DNA of 64,000 nt from Halalkalibacter sp. APA_J-10(15) (GCF_023017105.1 NZ_JALKEV010000009.1:124001-188000), one strand, 5' to 3'; numbered from the stretch's first letter, positions 17,665 through 27,639 are shown. Notes: a model not told the origin generated them from the letters alone. Numbers and translations are program-made.

Positions 17665-19167
17665 TTATACCTTAAACACTGCATGTAAATGCTCCTGCCA
17701 TGTTGAATCTTCTTGTGAATGTTCATGTTCTTTTTTTCGTTCATAAGCAGATAATAAAAATGTACAAATATCGCAACACGCATACGCGTTCTCTCGTACT
17801 TTTTCTTCTGAGAAATAATGTAATAACACGTCTCTTCTACACGTTGTACTAGTTAAATACTCTTCTGTTTTTTTCCACTTCGCTAATTTTACTGACATCC
17901 TTTTCTGTTGCGATTCCAGTATAATTGCCGTTATTTCATCTATTTGAAAAGGAGAAATAATCATATGATTAATAATATTTAATTGTTCCAATTGAAATAC
18001 AATTAACCTCCAATTCGTCTCCGAACAACCCGTTTCTACTAAAAGGTCCTCCACGGGTACTTCATTGATTTTTTTGTATTGTGAAACACGGCGCAATAGC
18101 AGTGATAGCTGCTCCATTGTAACGGTATCCCGTTCAATTAAACTCTTTGCTAATGCTCTGTCATCCTCACAAAAAAGTGAAATAGCAATACTTGGTGCAT
18201 GATCTCTAGCTGCACGCCCAATTTCTTGAACATAAGCCTCTAATTCTATTGGAAAGTGAAAGTGCAACACATAACGAATGTTTTTTTTATTGATACCCAT
18301 TCCAAAAGCACTCGTGCAACAAATAAGATCTAGCTCTTCTTTCATAAATTGTTGTTGGATTAGTATTCGATCCTCTGTCGATAAACCACCATGGTAATAC
18401 GCCACTCGTTTATGACCATCTTTCTTTAACTGCTCGCACATCGACTCTGCCCATAATCGACTTGAAAAATAAATCATTCCAGGGCCTTCTAATTGATGAA
18501 TGAGCTTTTTCGTTTTTTCTATTTTTTCCTCCGTTGAAACACAGCTCTCAACTGATATCACAATTTCAGGACGATTGATCGATTGGACAATTCGCTCAGG
18601 GTTATGAAGCGATAGTTGAGCGATAAGATCGCGTTGAACTTCTTTTGTCGCTGTCGCTGTAATCGCTAAACACGGTGGGCTACCTAGATGTTGAATGACA
18701 TCCCCTAGTCTCAAATAATCAGGTCTAAAATCATGTCCCCACTGAGAAATACAATGTGCTTCATCCACGACAAACAAAGACACCTGCATGCTCAGCATTC
18801 GACTCCTCAAATGTCGATGCTGCAACATTTCAGGTGACACATACACTAACTTATATCGTTGTAAATCCTTAATAACTCGCCTTTGATCTTCCTTTGGCAT
18901 AAAACTGTTAATGGCTACTACTTCTTTAATACCATTAGATCGAAGTTCTTGAACCTGATCCTCCATTAATGATAGTAATGGTGAAACGACAATCGTTATA
19001 CCTTCTAACAATAATGCTGGTAATTGGTAACAAATAGATTTACCTGTTCCAGTCGGTAATATAGCTAACACATTACGCTTGGACATAATGGCACGAATAA
19101 TGGGTTCTTGACCATTACGAAATTTCTCATAACCAAATTTCTCTTTTAATACTTGCTCAAGACTCAT
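17665..19167 (-). CDS. recQ: ATP-dependent DNA helicase RecQ (short form)
   Basis: A 3'-5' DNA helicase acting in recombinational repair. The 500-aa product has Walker A PTGTGKS (38-44), DEAH (135-138), the SAT-like TATATKEV motif, motif VI QEIGRAARD and a C-terminal zinc site ending ACCDIC. It lacks an HRDC domain, as is usual for this YpbC-type RecQ (about 500 aa). The start overlaps the ypbB stop codon by 11 bases, so the two genes are translationally coupled; GGAAGGTG precedes the ATG. Confidence 0.95.
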   Translation of the reverse strand: MSLEQVLKEKFGYEKFRNGQEPIIRAIMSKRNVLAILPTGTGKSICYQLPALLLEGITIVVSPLLSLMEDQVQELRSNGIKEVVAINSFMPKEDQRRVIKDLQRYKLVYVSPEMLQHRHLRSRMLSMQVSLFVVDEAHCISQWGHDFRPDYLRLGDVIQHLGSPPCLAITATATKEVQRDLIAQLSLHNPERIVQSINRPEIVISVESCVSTEEKIEKTKKLIHQLEGPGMIYFSSRLWAESMCEQLKKDGHKRVAYYHGGLSTEDRILIQQQFMKEELDLICCTSAFGMGINKKNIRYVLHFHFPIELEAYVQEIGRAARDHAPSIAISLFCEDDRALAKSLIERDTVTMEQLSLLLRRVSQYKKINEVPVEDLLVETGCSETNWRLIVFQLEQLNIINHMIISPFQIDEITAIILESQQKRMSVKLAKWKKTEEYLTSTTCRRDVLLHYFSEEKVRENAYACCDICTFLLSAYERKKEHEHSQEDSTWQEHLHAVFKV

Positions 19168-20215
19168 AGTGCACCTTCCTTATTGCTATGACAAGCCGAA
19201 TCATAAAATATGTAACGGTATCGTTTAAATGCTCTTTAATGACTCTTAATTTTGTCGTTCTTAATTGCTCGATACAATGAATAATTTCATTTTCTGCTTT
19301 TTCCGTAATAAATAATTTGTATTGGAAGGGAACTCCTGCATAGGCCATTTCAACAATATGATCTTCTATCGTACTTTTTTTTAATTGTCGACGGTTCATG
19401 ATATCATTTAAACTAAGCCCCCTTTGTATGAGCTCATACGTCTTTTTCGTTGAATCTGTAAGTATAATTTGACCCTCAATATCATTCACAAACAGGTGCA
19501 GCATTGGATAAGCTGTTTCATTTTGAGCCAAATTACATATTTTATGTATGACAGATTTATGTAACAGAGCAATGATATCTTCAGAAGTCGTCATTTCTTC
19601 AGCGATTTGCTTTTTTGTTTTGCCTATATTGTTTTTACTCGATAATTGATAGGTAAAAGCTTTTGCTTGCCCTGTTTCACAATCATCTAATATCGATTTT
19701 AATTCGTTATGTATTTGGACAAATTGTTGTTTCTGTATTTCGGAATCTTTCGGTAAATGTTTCTTGACCCACTGTTGAACCGAATACCTTTGTGTTAATG
19801 GGTAAAACTTTGGTTCTTTTGAAATTAAAAAAGACAAGGATTGTATGTAAAGTGCCAGCCTCAACCAAACAATGCGCGACCATTTGTGATACTTCCAACC
19901 ATTTAAATCATGAGCAAAATTGTTTGTAGCTTTTTTTTGTTCATATGTTTGTATACCGCATTTAGTTAATTTCACTCGATCTTTGTTGAACTTTTCAATA
20001 TAATTGAGAGCAATCAATTTCTTTACTTCGAAAATAAAATCGTCTCTTGACCACTTTGGAAATAAACCAAAGTAAGAAGATATCATAAATAGGGACTGGT
20101 CTTGAATGGTTTGAGCTGATTTTTTCCCTTGCAATACATGATAAGCACCAAAAATAGAGCGTTCCCCATTAAAAGCAGCTAATACTGTTAAAATAATGTA
20201 TTGTTTTCTATCCAT
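19157..20215 (-). CDS. ypbB: Helix-turn-helix protein YpbB
   Basis: A 352-aa protein of the YpbB/HTH_40 type, always found next to RecQ in Bacillus. The N-terminal half begins MDRKQYIILTVL and contains the conserved NGERSIFGAYHVLQGKKS block; the C-terminal part (about 255-290) has a helix-turn-helix-like segment with MNRRQLKKSTIEDHI. I choose the ATG at 20215, with AGGTG upstream, over an ATG seven codons earlier. The product probably works with RecQ, but its role is not known. First gene of the ypbB-recQ-ypbE-ypbF set. Confidence 0.88.
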   Translation of the reverse strand: MDRKQYIILTVLAAFNGERSIFGAYHVLQGKKSAQTIQDQSLFMISSYFGLFPKWSRDDFIFEVKKLIALNYIEKFNKDRVKLTKCGIQTYEQKKATNNFAHDLNGWKYHKWSRIVWLRLALYIQSLSFLISKEPKFYPLTQRYSVQQWVKKHLPKDSEIQKQQFVQIHNELKSILDDCETGQAKAFTYQLSSKNNIGKTKKQIAEEMTTSEDIIALLHKSVIHKICNLAQNETAYPMLHLFVNDIEGQIILTDSTKKTYELIQRGLSLNDIMNRRQLKKSTIEDHIVEMAYAGVPFQYKLFITEKAENEIIHCIEQLRTTKLRVIKEHLNDTVTYFMIRLVIAIRKVHYES

Positions 20216-20455
20216 ACATACACCTACTAACTTCATCGCTTCAATTTTATTGTATCAAATTCCCTCTAATAAAAGGGACTTATTTAAGCAAATAACGGGA
20301 TTACTAATAATAAACAAACATTTATATTCTTAATTGTTTTTAAAGAAAATAAAAATAAATAAATTATTTTAAGACGAATATGTTGAAAAGTTCTCTATTC
20401 CGTTTTAAAATAGTTCATTAGGAAAACAATTATTCAATTTGTGAGTTATGAACAT

Positions 20456-20483
20456 TTGCCAGTTGTTCAGGATAAGGTAATAT
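20456..20483 (+). promoter_or_regulatory. Sigma-A promoter of fer
   Basis: TTGCCA and TAATAT are 16 bases apart, about 30 bases before the fer start. The rest of the 276-base gap before it (from 20237) is AT-rich and shows no gene. Confidence 0.65.
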
Positions 20484-20485
20484 AG

Positions 20486-20761
<276 letters not shown>

Positions 20762-20764
20762 ATC

Positions 20765-20805
20765 AAAAAAGGTCATCCAAATCTCTCAAATTGGATGACC
20801 TTTTT
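20765..20805. terminator. Bidirectional terminator between fer and the M14 gene
   Basis: AAAAAAGGTCATCCAA and TTGGATGACCTTTTT form a perfect 15-bp stem with A/T runs on both sides. It fits both converging genes. Confidence 0.9.
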
Positions 20806-20806
20806 C

Positions 20807-21856
20807 TTATAGTGACAGTGCTTCTAGGGTTAGCAAGCAATTATTAGACCATACTTCAGAAAAATGATCAGGCGATAATGGATTAACTCCTACACCTACT
20901 TCAATAGTAAAACCAGGTTTACGATAATGCTGAATAAACCAATCCTTATATCCTCCATCACTATCCGCTGTTTTAACCGGTAAATAAGAACTAACATAAG
21001 ATAGTCTACTTACCATTGCCTCACTAACTTCTGGCTCTAAATGATTATAGCCCCAATAAATGACTTGACCTTGAGAGTGAAATGCCAATACATAATCAAA
21101 TTGATGTTGATTCGTATACTTGTAAATCGCTTTAGCTTCTGGTTCTGTTAATGGCTTTTGTCCACTGTAATGTCTTGACCATGGCTCTTTCGGACTTTCA
21201 TTTGCTTCCTTAGCCCAACCAGCTGGCCATTGATGATTTAAATCCACACCTCGAATGTTACTAGACCAATGATCAAATGACCTCATTCCTTTATTGATTT
21301 CTAATACCTGATGAAAGTGCGGGTGCTCATTATAAATACCTTGTTGAACTAATTCAATTCCATCTGGATTCACGATTGGAACAACATAAAGTGTACTATC
21401 TTTCAATAATTCCTCAATTGAATAACCATGCCATCTTTGTTGATCTTTTTGCCTTTCACTAATCTCATATAAAAAATAAGCTAACAGTTTAGAGGTGATC
21501 CATTCATTGGCATGCCACCCGCCAGAGTAAAACACTTTCTTCTTACCGGTCCCTATTTTAAATGCGTATATCGGTTTATTCATAACTGAGTAACCAATGA
21601 CATCCGTTTCAACTCCGTTTTTCTGTAACCGCGATAGCATTCCTTCTAAATCATGCTGATTAAACTCAGTTAACCCTAACCAATCCATTTGATCTTGTCT
21701 AAGCGTTCCATTTTGTATGTATAATCTCATTCCAGGGTAGATATATTGTTGTTCAGAAAAGACTTCACGATTAAATAAAAGAATGTCGAATGGACGTATA
21801 CCATATTGAAAAGCGACCTTATTAATCGTCTCTCCAATTTGTACTGTATGCATCAT
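20807..21856 (-). CDS. LysM/M14 gamma-D-glutamyl-L-diamino acid endopeptidase
   Basis: A zinc carboxypeptidase-fold enzyme of the endopeptidase I/YqgT type, which cuts between D-Glu and the diamino acid in peptidoglycan stem peptides. It is about 349 aa: one LysM (about 2-48, HTVQIGETINKVAFQYG), then an M14 domain with zinc ligands in HANEWIT and the later FHSQG histidine, and catalytic Glu in GFTIEVGVG. There is no signal peptide, as in sporulation-linked relatives that work inside the mother cell. The start is one of three consecutive codons (GTG 21859, ATG 21856, ATG 21853) behind a purine-rich ribosome site; I list the first ATG. Confidence 0.85.
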   Translation of the reverse strand: MMHTVQIGETINKVAFQYGIRPFDILLFNREVFSEQQYIYPGMRLYIQNGTLRQDQMDWLGLTEFNQHDLEGMLSRLQKNGVETDVIGYSVMNKPIYAFKIGTGKKKVFYSGGWHANEWITSKLLAYFLYEISERQKDQQRWHGYSIEELLKDSTLYVVPIVNPDGIELVQQGIYNEHPHFHQVLEINKGMRSFDHWSSNIRGVDLNHQWPAGWAKEANESPKEPWSRHYSGQKPLTEPEAKAIYKYTNQHQFDYVLAFHSQGQVIYWGYNHLEPEVSEAMVSRLSYVSSYLPVKTADSDGGYKDWFIQHYRKPGFTIEVGVGVNPLSPDHFSEVWSNNCLLTLEALSL

Positions 21857-21938
21857 CACCTCTTCCCCCTCCCATATTTATATATGACTTGCACTTATTT
21901 TTATGACTAAGCAACGACAGTTAATAACTAAACAACAA

Positions 21939-21967
21939 TTGACAGAAGGTTGTGTTTATGATAAATT
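21939..21967 (+). promoter_or_regulatory. Sigma-A promoter of the serA leader
   Basis: TTGACA and TAAATT are 17 bases apart, about 65 bases before the T-box stem I. Confidence 0.6.
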
Positions 21968-22029
21968 ATCAAACAATTAGTACTATTTCTGCTTAATTAA
22001 AAAGTAAAAACTATACATAATGAAACGAT

Positions 22030-22275
22030 GATGAAGAAAGATAGATGTGAAACCAACATCAGAGAGCTAGTGGTTGCTGTGAACTAGTTTGGTTCCTTCT
22101 TGAAAGCCCTTCTGAGTTCATGTACTGAACCTGATGCAATAGTAGGTACATACGGATAATCCGTTATCTTGGAGTTGATTCTCCCCGAGTTGCGTTAAGC
22201 AAAAAATGAGGGTGGTACCGCGGTTTGAACCTTCCGCCCCTCACGACACACGTCGTGTGGGCAGAAGGTTTTTTG
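22030..22275 (+). promoter_or_regulatory. T-box leader of serA
   Basis: The classic T-box parts are present in order: stem I with AGAGAGCTAGTGG and TGTGAACTAG, the invariant T-box GGGTGGTACCGCGG (22209-22223), and a terminator formed by AACCTTCCGCCC pairing with GGGCAGAAGGTT followed by T6. Uncharged tRNA binding allows read-through. A TCT triplet at 22111-22113 lies in the likely specifier loop; that is a serine codon and suits serA, but the stem I fold was done by eye. Confidence 0.95.
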
Positions 22276-22354
22276 TTTGTAGCGCTTTCATTTTACTGAA
22301 AAGGCCCATCAAGGCTTTTTTGTATAAAAAAAGAACGAATGAGGAGTGTAGAGT

Positions 22355-23959
22355 ATGAGCAATAAAACTAACAAAAATGAAGAAACGATTTATCAAATTC
22401 TAGTATCTGACAGCATGAGTAAAGAAGGTCTGTTACCATTATTAGAAAGTGACACCGTTCGTTGTATTGAGAAAAATGTAAACGATGTGGAGGATTTAAC
22501 TCTATTTGATGCATTGCTTGTGCGAAGTGCGACTACTGTTGATGCAGAGTTATTAGCCAAAATGCCTAATTTAAAAATTGTAGCTCGTGCTGGTGTTGGG
22601 GTTGATAATATTGATTTAGATGCTGCTACTAAGCATGGTGTCGTTGTCATTAACGCTCCAGATGGGAACACTATTTCAACTGCTGAGCATACTTTTGCAA
22701 TGATTATGTCATTAATGCGTAATATTCCTCAAGCATATGCTTCCATCAAAGCTGGCGAATGGAATCGTAAAGCATTTCAAGGATTCGAATTACGTGGCAA
22801 AACATTAGGGATTGTTGGTTTTGGACGTATTGGTACACAACTTGCACAACGGGCAAAAGCGTTTGAAATGTCATTACTTGTCTTTGATCCATTCTTAACG
22901 AAAGAACGTGCAGAAAAAGTTGGCGTTCAAACAGCAGCGTTAGAAGAAGTACTATCACAATCAGATATTATTACCGTTCACACTCCATTAACAAAGGAAA
23001 CAAAAGGCCTTCTAGGTATGGAGAATATCGCCAAAACCAAGCGTGGTGTCTTCTTAATTAACTGTGCTCGCGGTGGTATTATTGATGAACAGGCACTAAA
23101 GCATTACTTAGAAAATGGACATGTAGCTGGCGTTGCTCTAGATGTATTTGAGGAAGAACCTGTAGTTGATCAAGAATTAATGTCATACCCACGTGTCATT
23201 GCAACTCCACATATTGCAGCATCTACTTTGGAAGCTCAATTAAATGTAGCTGCACAAGTATCAGAAGAAGTTTTACGATTTTTACAAGGTGAGCCTGTTA
23301 GCAATTCGATCAACTTACCTACTCTTTCAAAAGAAGTTTATAGTAAAGTGAAGCCATTTTATGATCTTTCTAAAAAAATGGGTAATATTCTTTCACAAGT
23401 AATGCGTACACCTGTACAAGAAATAGATGTATTATACGGTGGTTCGGTTACTGATCTAGAAACATCTATTATTACCCGTAGTTTAATGGCTGGCTTCCTG
23501 CAACCACGTGTAGATGCAGGTGTGAATGATGTTAATGCTAGCCTCATTGCGAAAGAGCGTGGAATTACATTTGGTGAGAAAACAATGAGCCAAACATATG
23601 GCTATGCCAATATCATTCATGCAGTTGTTCGTGGTGAAGAAAGAACATTTGAATTAAAAGGAACGTTCATTAAAGAATATGGTCCACGGATCGTGAACAT
23701 TAATGGATTTAACGTTGATTTCATACCTGAAGGTCATTTAATTTATATTCACCATAATGATCGTCCCGGTGTAATTGGGCGTATGGGGCAATTATTAGCA
23801 AAACATAATGTGAATATCGCAACCATGCAAGTAGGCCGAAAGGAAGAAGGCGGAGAAGCTGTCATGATGGTTGCAGTTGATAAATTGGTGGAACAACAAG
23901 TCATTGATGACTTACTTCAAATTGAAGAAATTCATTTTGCAGATACAATTGAATGTTAA
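22355..23959 (+). CDS. serA: D-3-phosphoglycerate dehydrogenase
   Basis: Oxidises 3-phosphoglycerate to 3-phosphohydroxypyruvate, the first step of serine synthesis. The 534-aa product has an NAD motif GFGRIG (155-160), the catalytic Arg in NCARGG, Glu in FEEEP and His in TPHIAAST, an intervening substrate-binding domain, and a C-terminal ACT domain (about 460-530, HHNDRPGVIGRMG), the usual long SerA form with serine feedback. GAGGAGTG precedes the ATG. It is monocistronic, under a T-box leader and followed by a terminator. Confidence 0.97.
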   Translation: MSNKTNKNEETIYQILVSDSMSKEGLLPLLESDTVRCIEKNVNDVEDLTLFDALLVRSATTVDAELLAKMPNLKIVARAGVGVDNIDLDAATKHGVVVINAPDGNTISTAEHTFAMIMSLMRNIPQAYASIKAGEWNRKAFQGFELRGKTLGIVGFGRIGTQLAQRAKAFEMSLLVFDPFLTKERAEKVGVQTAALEEVLSQSDIITVHTPLTKETKGLLGMENIAKTKRGVFLINCARGGIIDEQALKHYLENGHVAGVALDVFEEEPVVDQELMSYPRVIATPHIAASTLEAQLNVAAQVSEEVLRFLQGEPVSNSINLPTLSKEVYSKVKPFYDLSKKMGNILSQVMRTPVQEIDVLYGGSVTDLETSIITRSLMAGFLQPRVDAGVNDVNASLIAKERGITFGEKTMSQTYGYANIIHAVVRGEERTFELKGTFIKEYGPRIVNINGFNVDFIPEGHLIYIHHNDRPGVIGRMGQLLAKHNVNIATMQVGRKEEGGEAVMMVAVDKLVEQQVIDDLLQIEEIHFADTIEC

Positions 23960-23972
23960 TAAATTGATAGAT

Positions 23973-24007
23973 AAAAGAAAATGGCGTATCCCGTCATTTT
24001 CTTTTTT
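23973..24007. terminator. Bidirectional terminator after serA
   Basis: AAAAGAAAATG and CATTTTCTTTT form a stem with runs of A and T on both sides, serving serA and the convergent gene at 24009. Confidence 0.8.
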
Positions 24008-24008
24008 A

Positions 24009-24383
24009 TTACCATATGTAAGAGAATAACAAGCCTAATTGTTCATCCCTATTTCTTTGTAAAAAATCGTTCCCTTTATCGGATAGTTGGATGGTATGAT
24101 ACCTTACAATAACAAACTGTTCATGATAGGCTACGTGAAAATAAAATTTATATAAGTGAGCTAACTCTTTTTTACTTCGTGAATTAATTAAATTAAAATT
24201 AAAAGCCCGGTCATAGCTTCTCCAAAATCTTGGGTGTATTTTTTGCTTATTTTTCATTCGTATGTGACCGTGTTTCCTGATTTTTTTTAACATAAATAGA
24301 AAGCCATCTAAAAACACAACATTATGACTATGAATATCCGTTTGCTCATTTAACCATCTTAACAATTCCGTCTCTACAGTCAT
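24009..24383 (-). CDS. Hypothetical protein (124 aa)
   Basis: A basic, aromatic-rich cytosolic protein of unknown family, 124 aa from the ATG at 24383 (GCGGGGT upstream; a GTG seven codons earlier is an alternative). It shows alternating helices and strands, with a segment HIRMKNKQKIHPRFWRSYD and a C-terminal QLSDKGNDFLQRN helix that recalls winged-helix proteins, but I cannot assign it. No signal peptide or membrane span. It is convergent with serA and separated by a shared terminator. Confidence 0.7.
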   Translation of the reverse strand: MTVETELLRWLNEQTDIHSHNVVFLDGFLFMLKKIRKHGHIRMKNKQKIHPRFWRSYDRAFNFNLINSRSKKELAHLYKFYFHVAYHEQFVIVRYHTIQLSDKGNDFLQRNRDEQLGLLFSYIW

Positions 24384-24473
24384 TTCTATACCCCGCTTAC
24401 GCACTTCTTACTACTACACTATTTTAACATATATTATTTTGCTATGGGGGTGTATAGATGAACAGATCGCACT

Positions 24474-25358
24474 CTATTCTCTTTCGATATATAGCATTTG
24501 ACCGATTAAAATTTGATCAGAGTCTAATTTATTTAATTCCATTACATCATCAACAGAACGCTCATATTGATTGGCGATAGCTGTTAAAGTCTCTCCTTTT
24601 TGTACATTATGCACGGTGCTCACCTCATAAATCATTAGCTGTTGATTAATATAAATCGTTTCATCCTTAAGATGATTCCATTCCTTAATTAGTTCTACAG
24701 ACACACCATAACGCTGCGCTAAACTCCATAACGTGTCCCCTTTCGTGACAGTAATCTTGCCCACAACATTTGATGAGACTTCCTCATTTCTTGCAGCAGC
24801 AGATATGGCATCATTTCTTTCAGCTTCTAATGAAGCATACATATGACTAGGCTTTTGAGACAGCACAAATAAAGGATCTATCGCTTCTGATTTATGTACA
24901 TTCCAGCTTTCTTGATGGACTTCAAAGTGTAAATGGTTACCTGATGAACGACCTGTCGTACCGACCGTTCCAATTAATTGACCTTCTTCCACATATTGTT
25001 CTTCTTCAACTAATCGTTCGTGTAAGTGAGCATAAACCGTTTCCATTTGATTATCATGATTAATAAATATCACATTTCCATATGTATCAGAATAATAAGA
25101 CCGAGAAACAACACCGTCTGCAACAGAAACAACTGGAGTACCTTCCTCTGCTGCAATATCAATTCCATAATGAGATCCCCCTCTCGTTCCGAATGTGTCT
25201 GTTAATTCGCCAACTGTCGGCCAAATAAAGGCTTCCTCCCACTCATAAGGAACACCTCGATCCTCAGCAGCAAATGTATATGAAGTACTGAAAAACAACA
25301 CGCCCAAAAAGGCCATAATCCCTAACACAATACATAATCTTTTTATTAAATCCATCAT
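24474..25358 (-). CDS. M23 peptidase-like protein with two LysM repeats
   Basis: A membrane-anchored or secreted peptidoglycan-active protein of 294 aa. Order: N-terminal signal/anchor helix (about 4-29), M23 (LytM) domain (about 40-160) with zinc motifs HYGID, HLH and HLHFEVH intact, then two LysM repeats (about 200-242 and 250-292). The intact HxxxD and HxH motifs imply active endopeptidase. Start is the ATG at 25358 with GGAGGAGG upstream (the next ATG is equally possible). A sporulation-type promoter lies just upstream, directly after the germinant-receptor operon, so a role in cortex or engulfment peptidoglycan is likely. Confidence 0.88.
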   Translation of the reverse strand: MMDLIKRLCIVLGIMAFLGVLFFSTSYTFAAEDRGVPYEWEEAFIWPTVGELTDTFGTRGGSHYGIDIAAEEGTPVVSVADGVVSRSYYSDTYGNVIFINHDNQMETVYAHLHERLVEEEQYVEEGQLIGTVGTTGRSSGNHLHFEVHQESWNVHKSEAIDPLFVLSQKPSHMYASLEAERNDAISAAARNEEVSSNVVGKITVTKGDTLWSLAQRYGVSVELIKEWNHLKDETIYINQQLMIYEVSTVHNVQKGETLTAIANQYERSVDDVMELNKLDSDQILIGQMLYIERE

Positions 25359-25404
25359 CGTATCCTCCTCCATACTTGTACCATTCTTTGACAATGACTG
25401 TACT

Positions 25405-25433
25405 ATCATATGAAGGCTTGACCGATTTTATGC
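25405..25433 (-). promoter_or_regulatory. Sporulation-type promoter of the M23/LysM gene
   Basis: Minus-strand GCATAAA and CATATGAT are 14 bases apart, close to the sigma-E pattern (KMATATT-N13-15-CATACANT); the same bases partly fit sigma F/G. The exact sigma factor is uncertain. Confidence 0.5.
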
Positions 25434-25436
25434 TTT

Positions 25437-26549
25437 TTATTCAATAGCACCTGATTGAACAATGTTAATCGAAACGTTCACCTCAAAATTTGCTGTAGAA
25501 TATATCTCTTCTTCCCACATTGTAGGGTTCCAATCTCTTGTTGTACTTCTATACAATTCACCGATTCCCACTGGATCAATTCCTTGATCACGAAAACGTT
25601 CAAGCATATCAAGTGTTTGTAGCTTTAGTTTATCTTCTATTTTCTTTTCATAATTATCAACGGTTTCTGGTTCGTCGAAATTAAAATCTCCACTATGATC
25701 TTGTATTTCACCATCGATTTGTATATTAAATCGAAATAAAGGACTTTCTCCAGACTTGTCTACTTGCTTATTTAAATGGCTATTTAATTTTTCTATAACA
25801 ATATAAACAGGTTGCTCTTCTTCATCTTTCACCTCGAATTGTTTGATCGCTTGTTTTGTTACTGATGTAATCGTCTTTAAAATAAAAGATTCATCTAATC
25901 CAATCTCAGAATGGTAATATTGACCTGAGAACAAAGCGGTTCCTATTATGCGAACATTGCTTCCTTGAAGCTTTAACATTGGAGCAAATGGATCTCGACC
26001 ATCGTTATACATACTAAAAAGAAATTCATGCATATTCGTTGACGGTATTGTATTTAAATCCATATTTTGCTGAATGAGATCCGGAATGAAGACGCCTGCT
26101 AATTCACCTACGCCGAGCTCTGTTTCTAACATTTTTCCAGCGCTATTTCCCTTTACAATACCAATTAGCATTCGATTCCCAACTGAAGGGTCTCGATACA
26201 TCGCATCTAAATAGATTTCAACACCTTCCTTTGCTAGTTCATCACCAAAAAGCATGACGCGCGTTTGTCCAAATCGTATTGGCTTTTGAGAGCGCCGATT
26301 CAATAGGATTTTCGTTCCTTTTGTAGTTTGTCCATTCGCTGAAATAGATCCTTGCTGTAATAGACTTTCTTCCCCTTGTTCTAGAAAAGTAGGGAAATTA
26401 ACGGTTACTTTTATGAAGTCATCTTCATCAGCTTTATCAATTGAAACAATGCGAATTAATGCAACTTCATCAACTATACTCGTTTCTAAACAAGCGCTTA
26501 GAACTATTAAAAACAGGACTAAGTAACTAAACCGAAGTACTTTGCCCAT
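25437..26549 (-). CDS. Germinant receptor C subunit (Ger(x)C lipoprotein)
   Basis: The C subunit of a GerA-type receptor, a lipoprotein on the outer face of the spore inner membrane. The 370-aa product has a lipoprotein signal with LSAC (lipid cysteine C20), an N-terminal VDEVALIRIVSIDK block typical of the family and the conserved C-terminal Ger(x)C domain (about 205-365). Its start overlaps the end of the B-subunit gene by 23 bases, so the two are coupled. Specificity cannot be read from sequence, so no gerAC/gerBC/gerKC name is given. Confidence 0.95.
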   Translation of the reverse strand: MGKVLRFSYLVLFLIVLSACLETSIVDEVALIRIVSIDKADEDDFIKVTVNFPTFLEQGEESLLQQGSISANGQTTKGTKILLNRRSQKPIRFGQTRVMLFGDELAKEGVEIYLDAMYRDPSVGNRMLIGIVKGNSAGKMLETELGVGELAGVFIPDLIQQNMDLNTIPSTNMHEFLFSMYNDGRDPFAPMLKLQGSNVRIIGTALFSGQYYHSEIGLDESFILKTITSVTKQAIKQFEVKDEEEQPVYIVIEKLNSHLNKQVDKSGESPLFRFNIQIDGEIQDHSGDFNFDEPETVDNYEKKIEDKLKLQTLDMLERFRDQGIDPVGIGELYRSTTRDWNPTMWEEEIYSTANFEVNVSINIVQSGAIE

Positions 26550-27639
26550 GTTTATTCCTCCTTATTTTCACTACTAACGTTTGCAATATGACTAATATTG
26601 GGATATAGACATACACAAAATAGAATCCAATATTTCCAATCATTTCATTAAATATCTTTATTTCTTGCCTTGAAGGTAGCATAATACAGGCAATACCAAC
26701 TAATACAACAGCTATAATTAAAGCTTTTCTTTGACTCATTTTAAAGACAACCTTTGCACATCGTGTAGCCGCCCATAGTAATAATCCAATATTAGGAGCA
26801 ATTAAAAACATCCACATCGAGATTCCAATATATTCAAACCTTTCTAAAAAAGGGAGTTGCACAACTTTAAATAACGTCAGCGTAGCCCATATCGTTTTGT
26901 TTAGCTGCTCTTCACTAAAAAAAGATAGGCTAACAAGCATGATTAATAAATAAATAGTAGTTGTAGTGAAAACAGCCAGCTGCGACCATTTCTGTGTATC
27001 TTCTTTCTTTTTTAAGAAGGGGTAAAAAAGCAAAAGTAGTTCCACACCTAAGAAGCTTAACGTTGCTTCCTTTGCCCCTAATAAAAGATCTAAGATCGAA
27101 TGTTTTAAGATCGGTAGCATGTTAATGAACTGAGCATACTCCAATGGTAATAAGAGCACAGGAAACAAAAGAGCTGGTATAATGACACCTATAAAGGCTA
27201 ACCCAACAACTGTTCGAAATCCTCCGGAAACAACGTAGTAAAAAAAGCTCACAGAAACAATTGTAATTCCCCACGTTGGTAAATCTGAAAACATCCACAC
27301 TTGAACAACTTCAATATAAGAACGTAAAACCGTAACACTTACTCCAATAAAATAAATCATTGCAATAGAACTTAAAATATTGCCTACCCATTTCCCGAAA
27401 ATTTGCTGATGAATACTCATTAAATCTCCATTAGACCTTTTTAAAAGAAGGTACATGCAAGCAACAATTATGTGGACAGCTAATCCCGATATTAATACGG
27501 AAGACCAGCCGTCATATCCTGCTTCCTTGACAATGGTTCGCTGAAAGCTCAGCATGCCCACTCCAACCTGAACTGAATGAATGAGAAAGAAGGCTAAAAA
27601 GCCTGACACTAAGTATTGCTCTTTAATCGGCTTATGCAT
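26527..27639 (-). CDS. Germinant receptor B subunit (spore permease)
   Basis: An APC-superfamily permease-like subunit that holds the nutrient germinant site in GerA-type receptors. The 370-aa product has about ten hydrophobic helices and the usual start (KEQYLVSGFLAFFLIHSVQVGVG). It lies 17 bases after the A subunit and overlaps the C subunit. AAAGGAGG precedes the ATG. Full length, no disruption. Confidence 0.95.
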   Translation of the reverse strand: MHKPIKEQYLVSGFLAFFLIHSVQVGVGMLSFQRTIVKEAGYDGWSSVLISGLAVHIIVACMYLLLKRSNGDLMSIHQQIFGKWVGNILSSIAMIYFIGVSVTVLRSYIEVVQVWMFSDLPTWGITIVSVSFFYYVVSGGFRTVVGLAFIGVIIPALLFPVLLLPLEYAQFINMLPILKHSILDLLLGAKEATLSFLGVELLLLFYPFLKKKEDTQKWSQLAVFTTTTIYLLIMLVSLSFFSEEQLNKTIWATLTLFKVVQLPFLERFEYIGISMWMFLIAPNIGLLLWAATRCAKVVFKMSQRKALIIAVVLVGIACIMLPSRQEIKIFNEMIGNIGFYFVYVYIPILVILQTLVVKIRRNKHGQSTSV

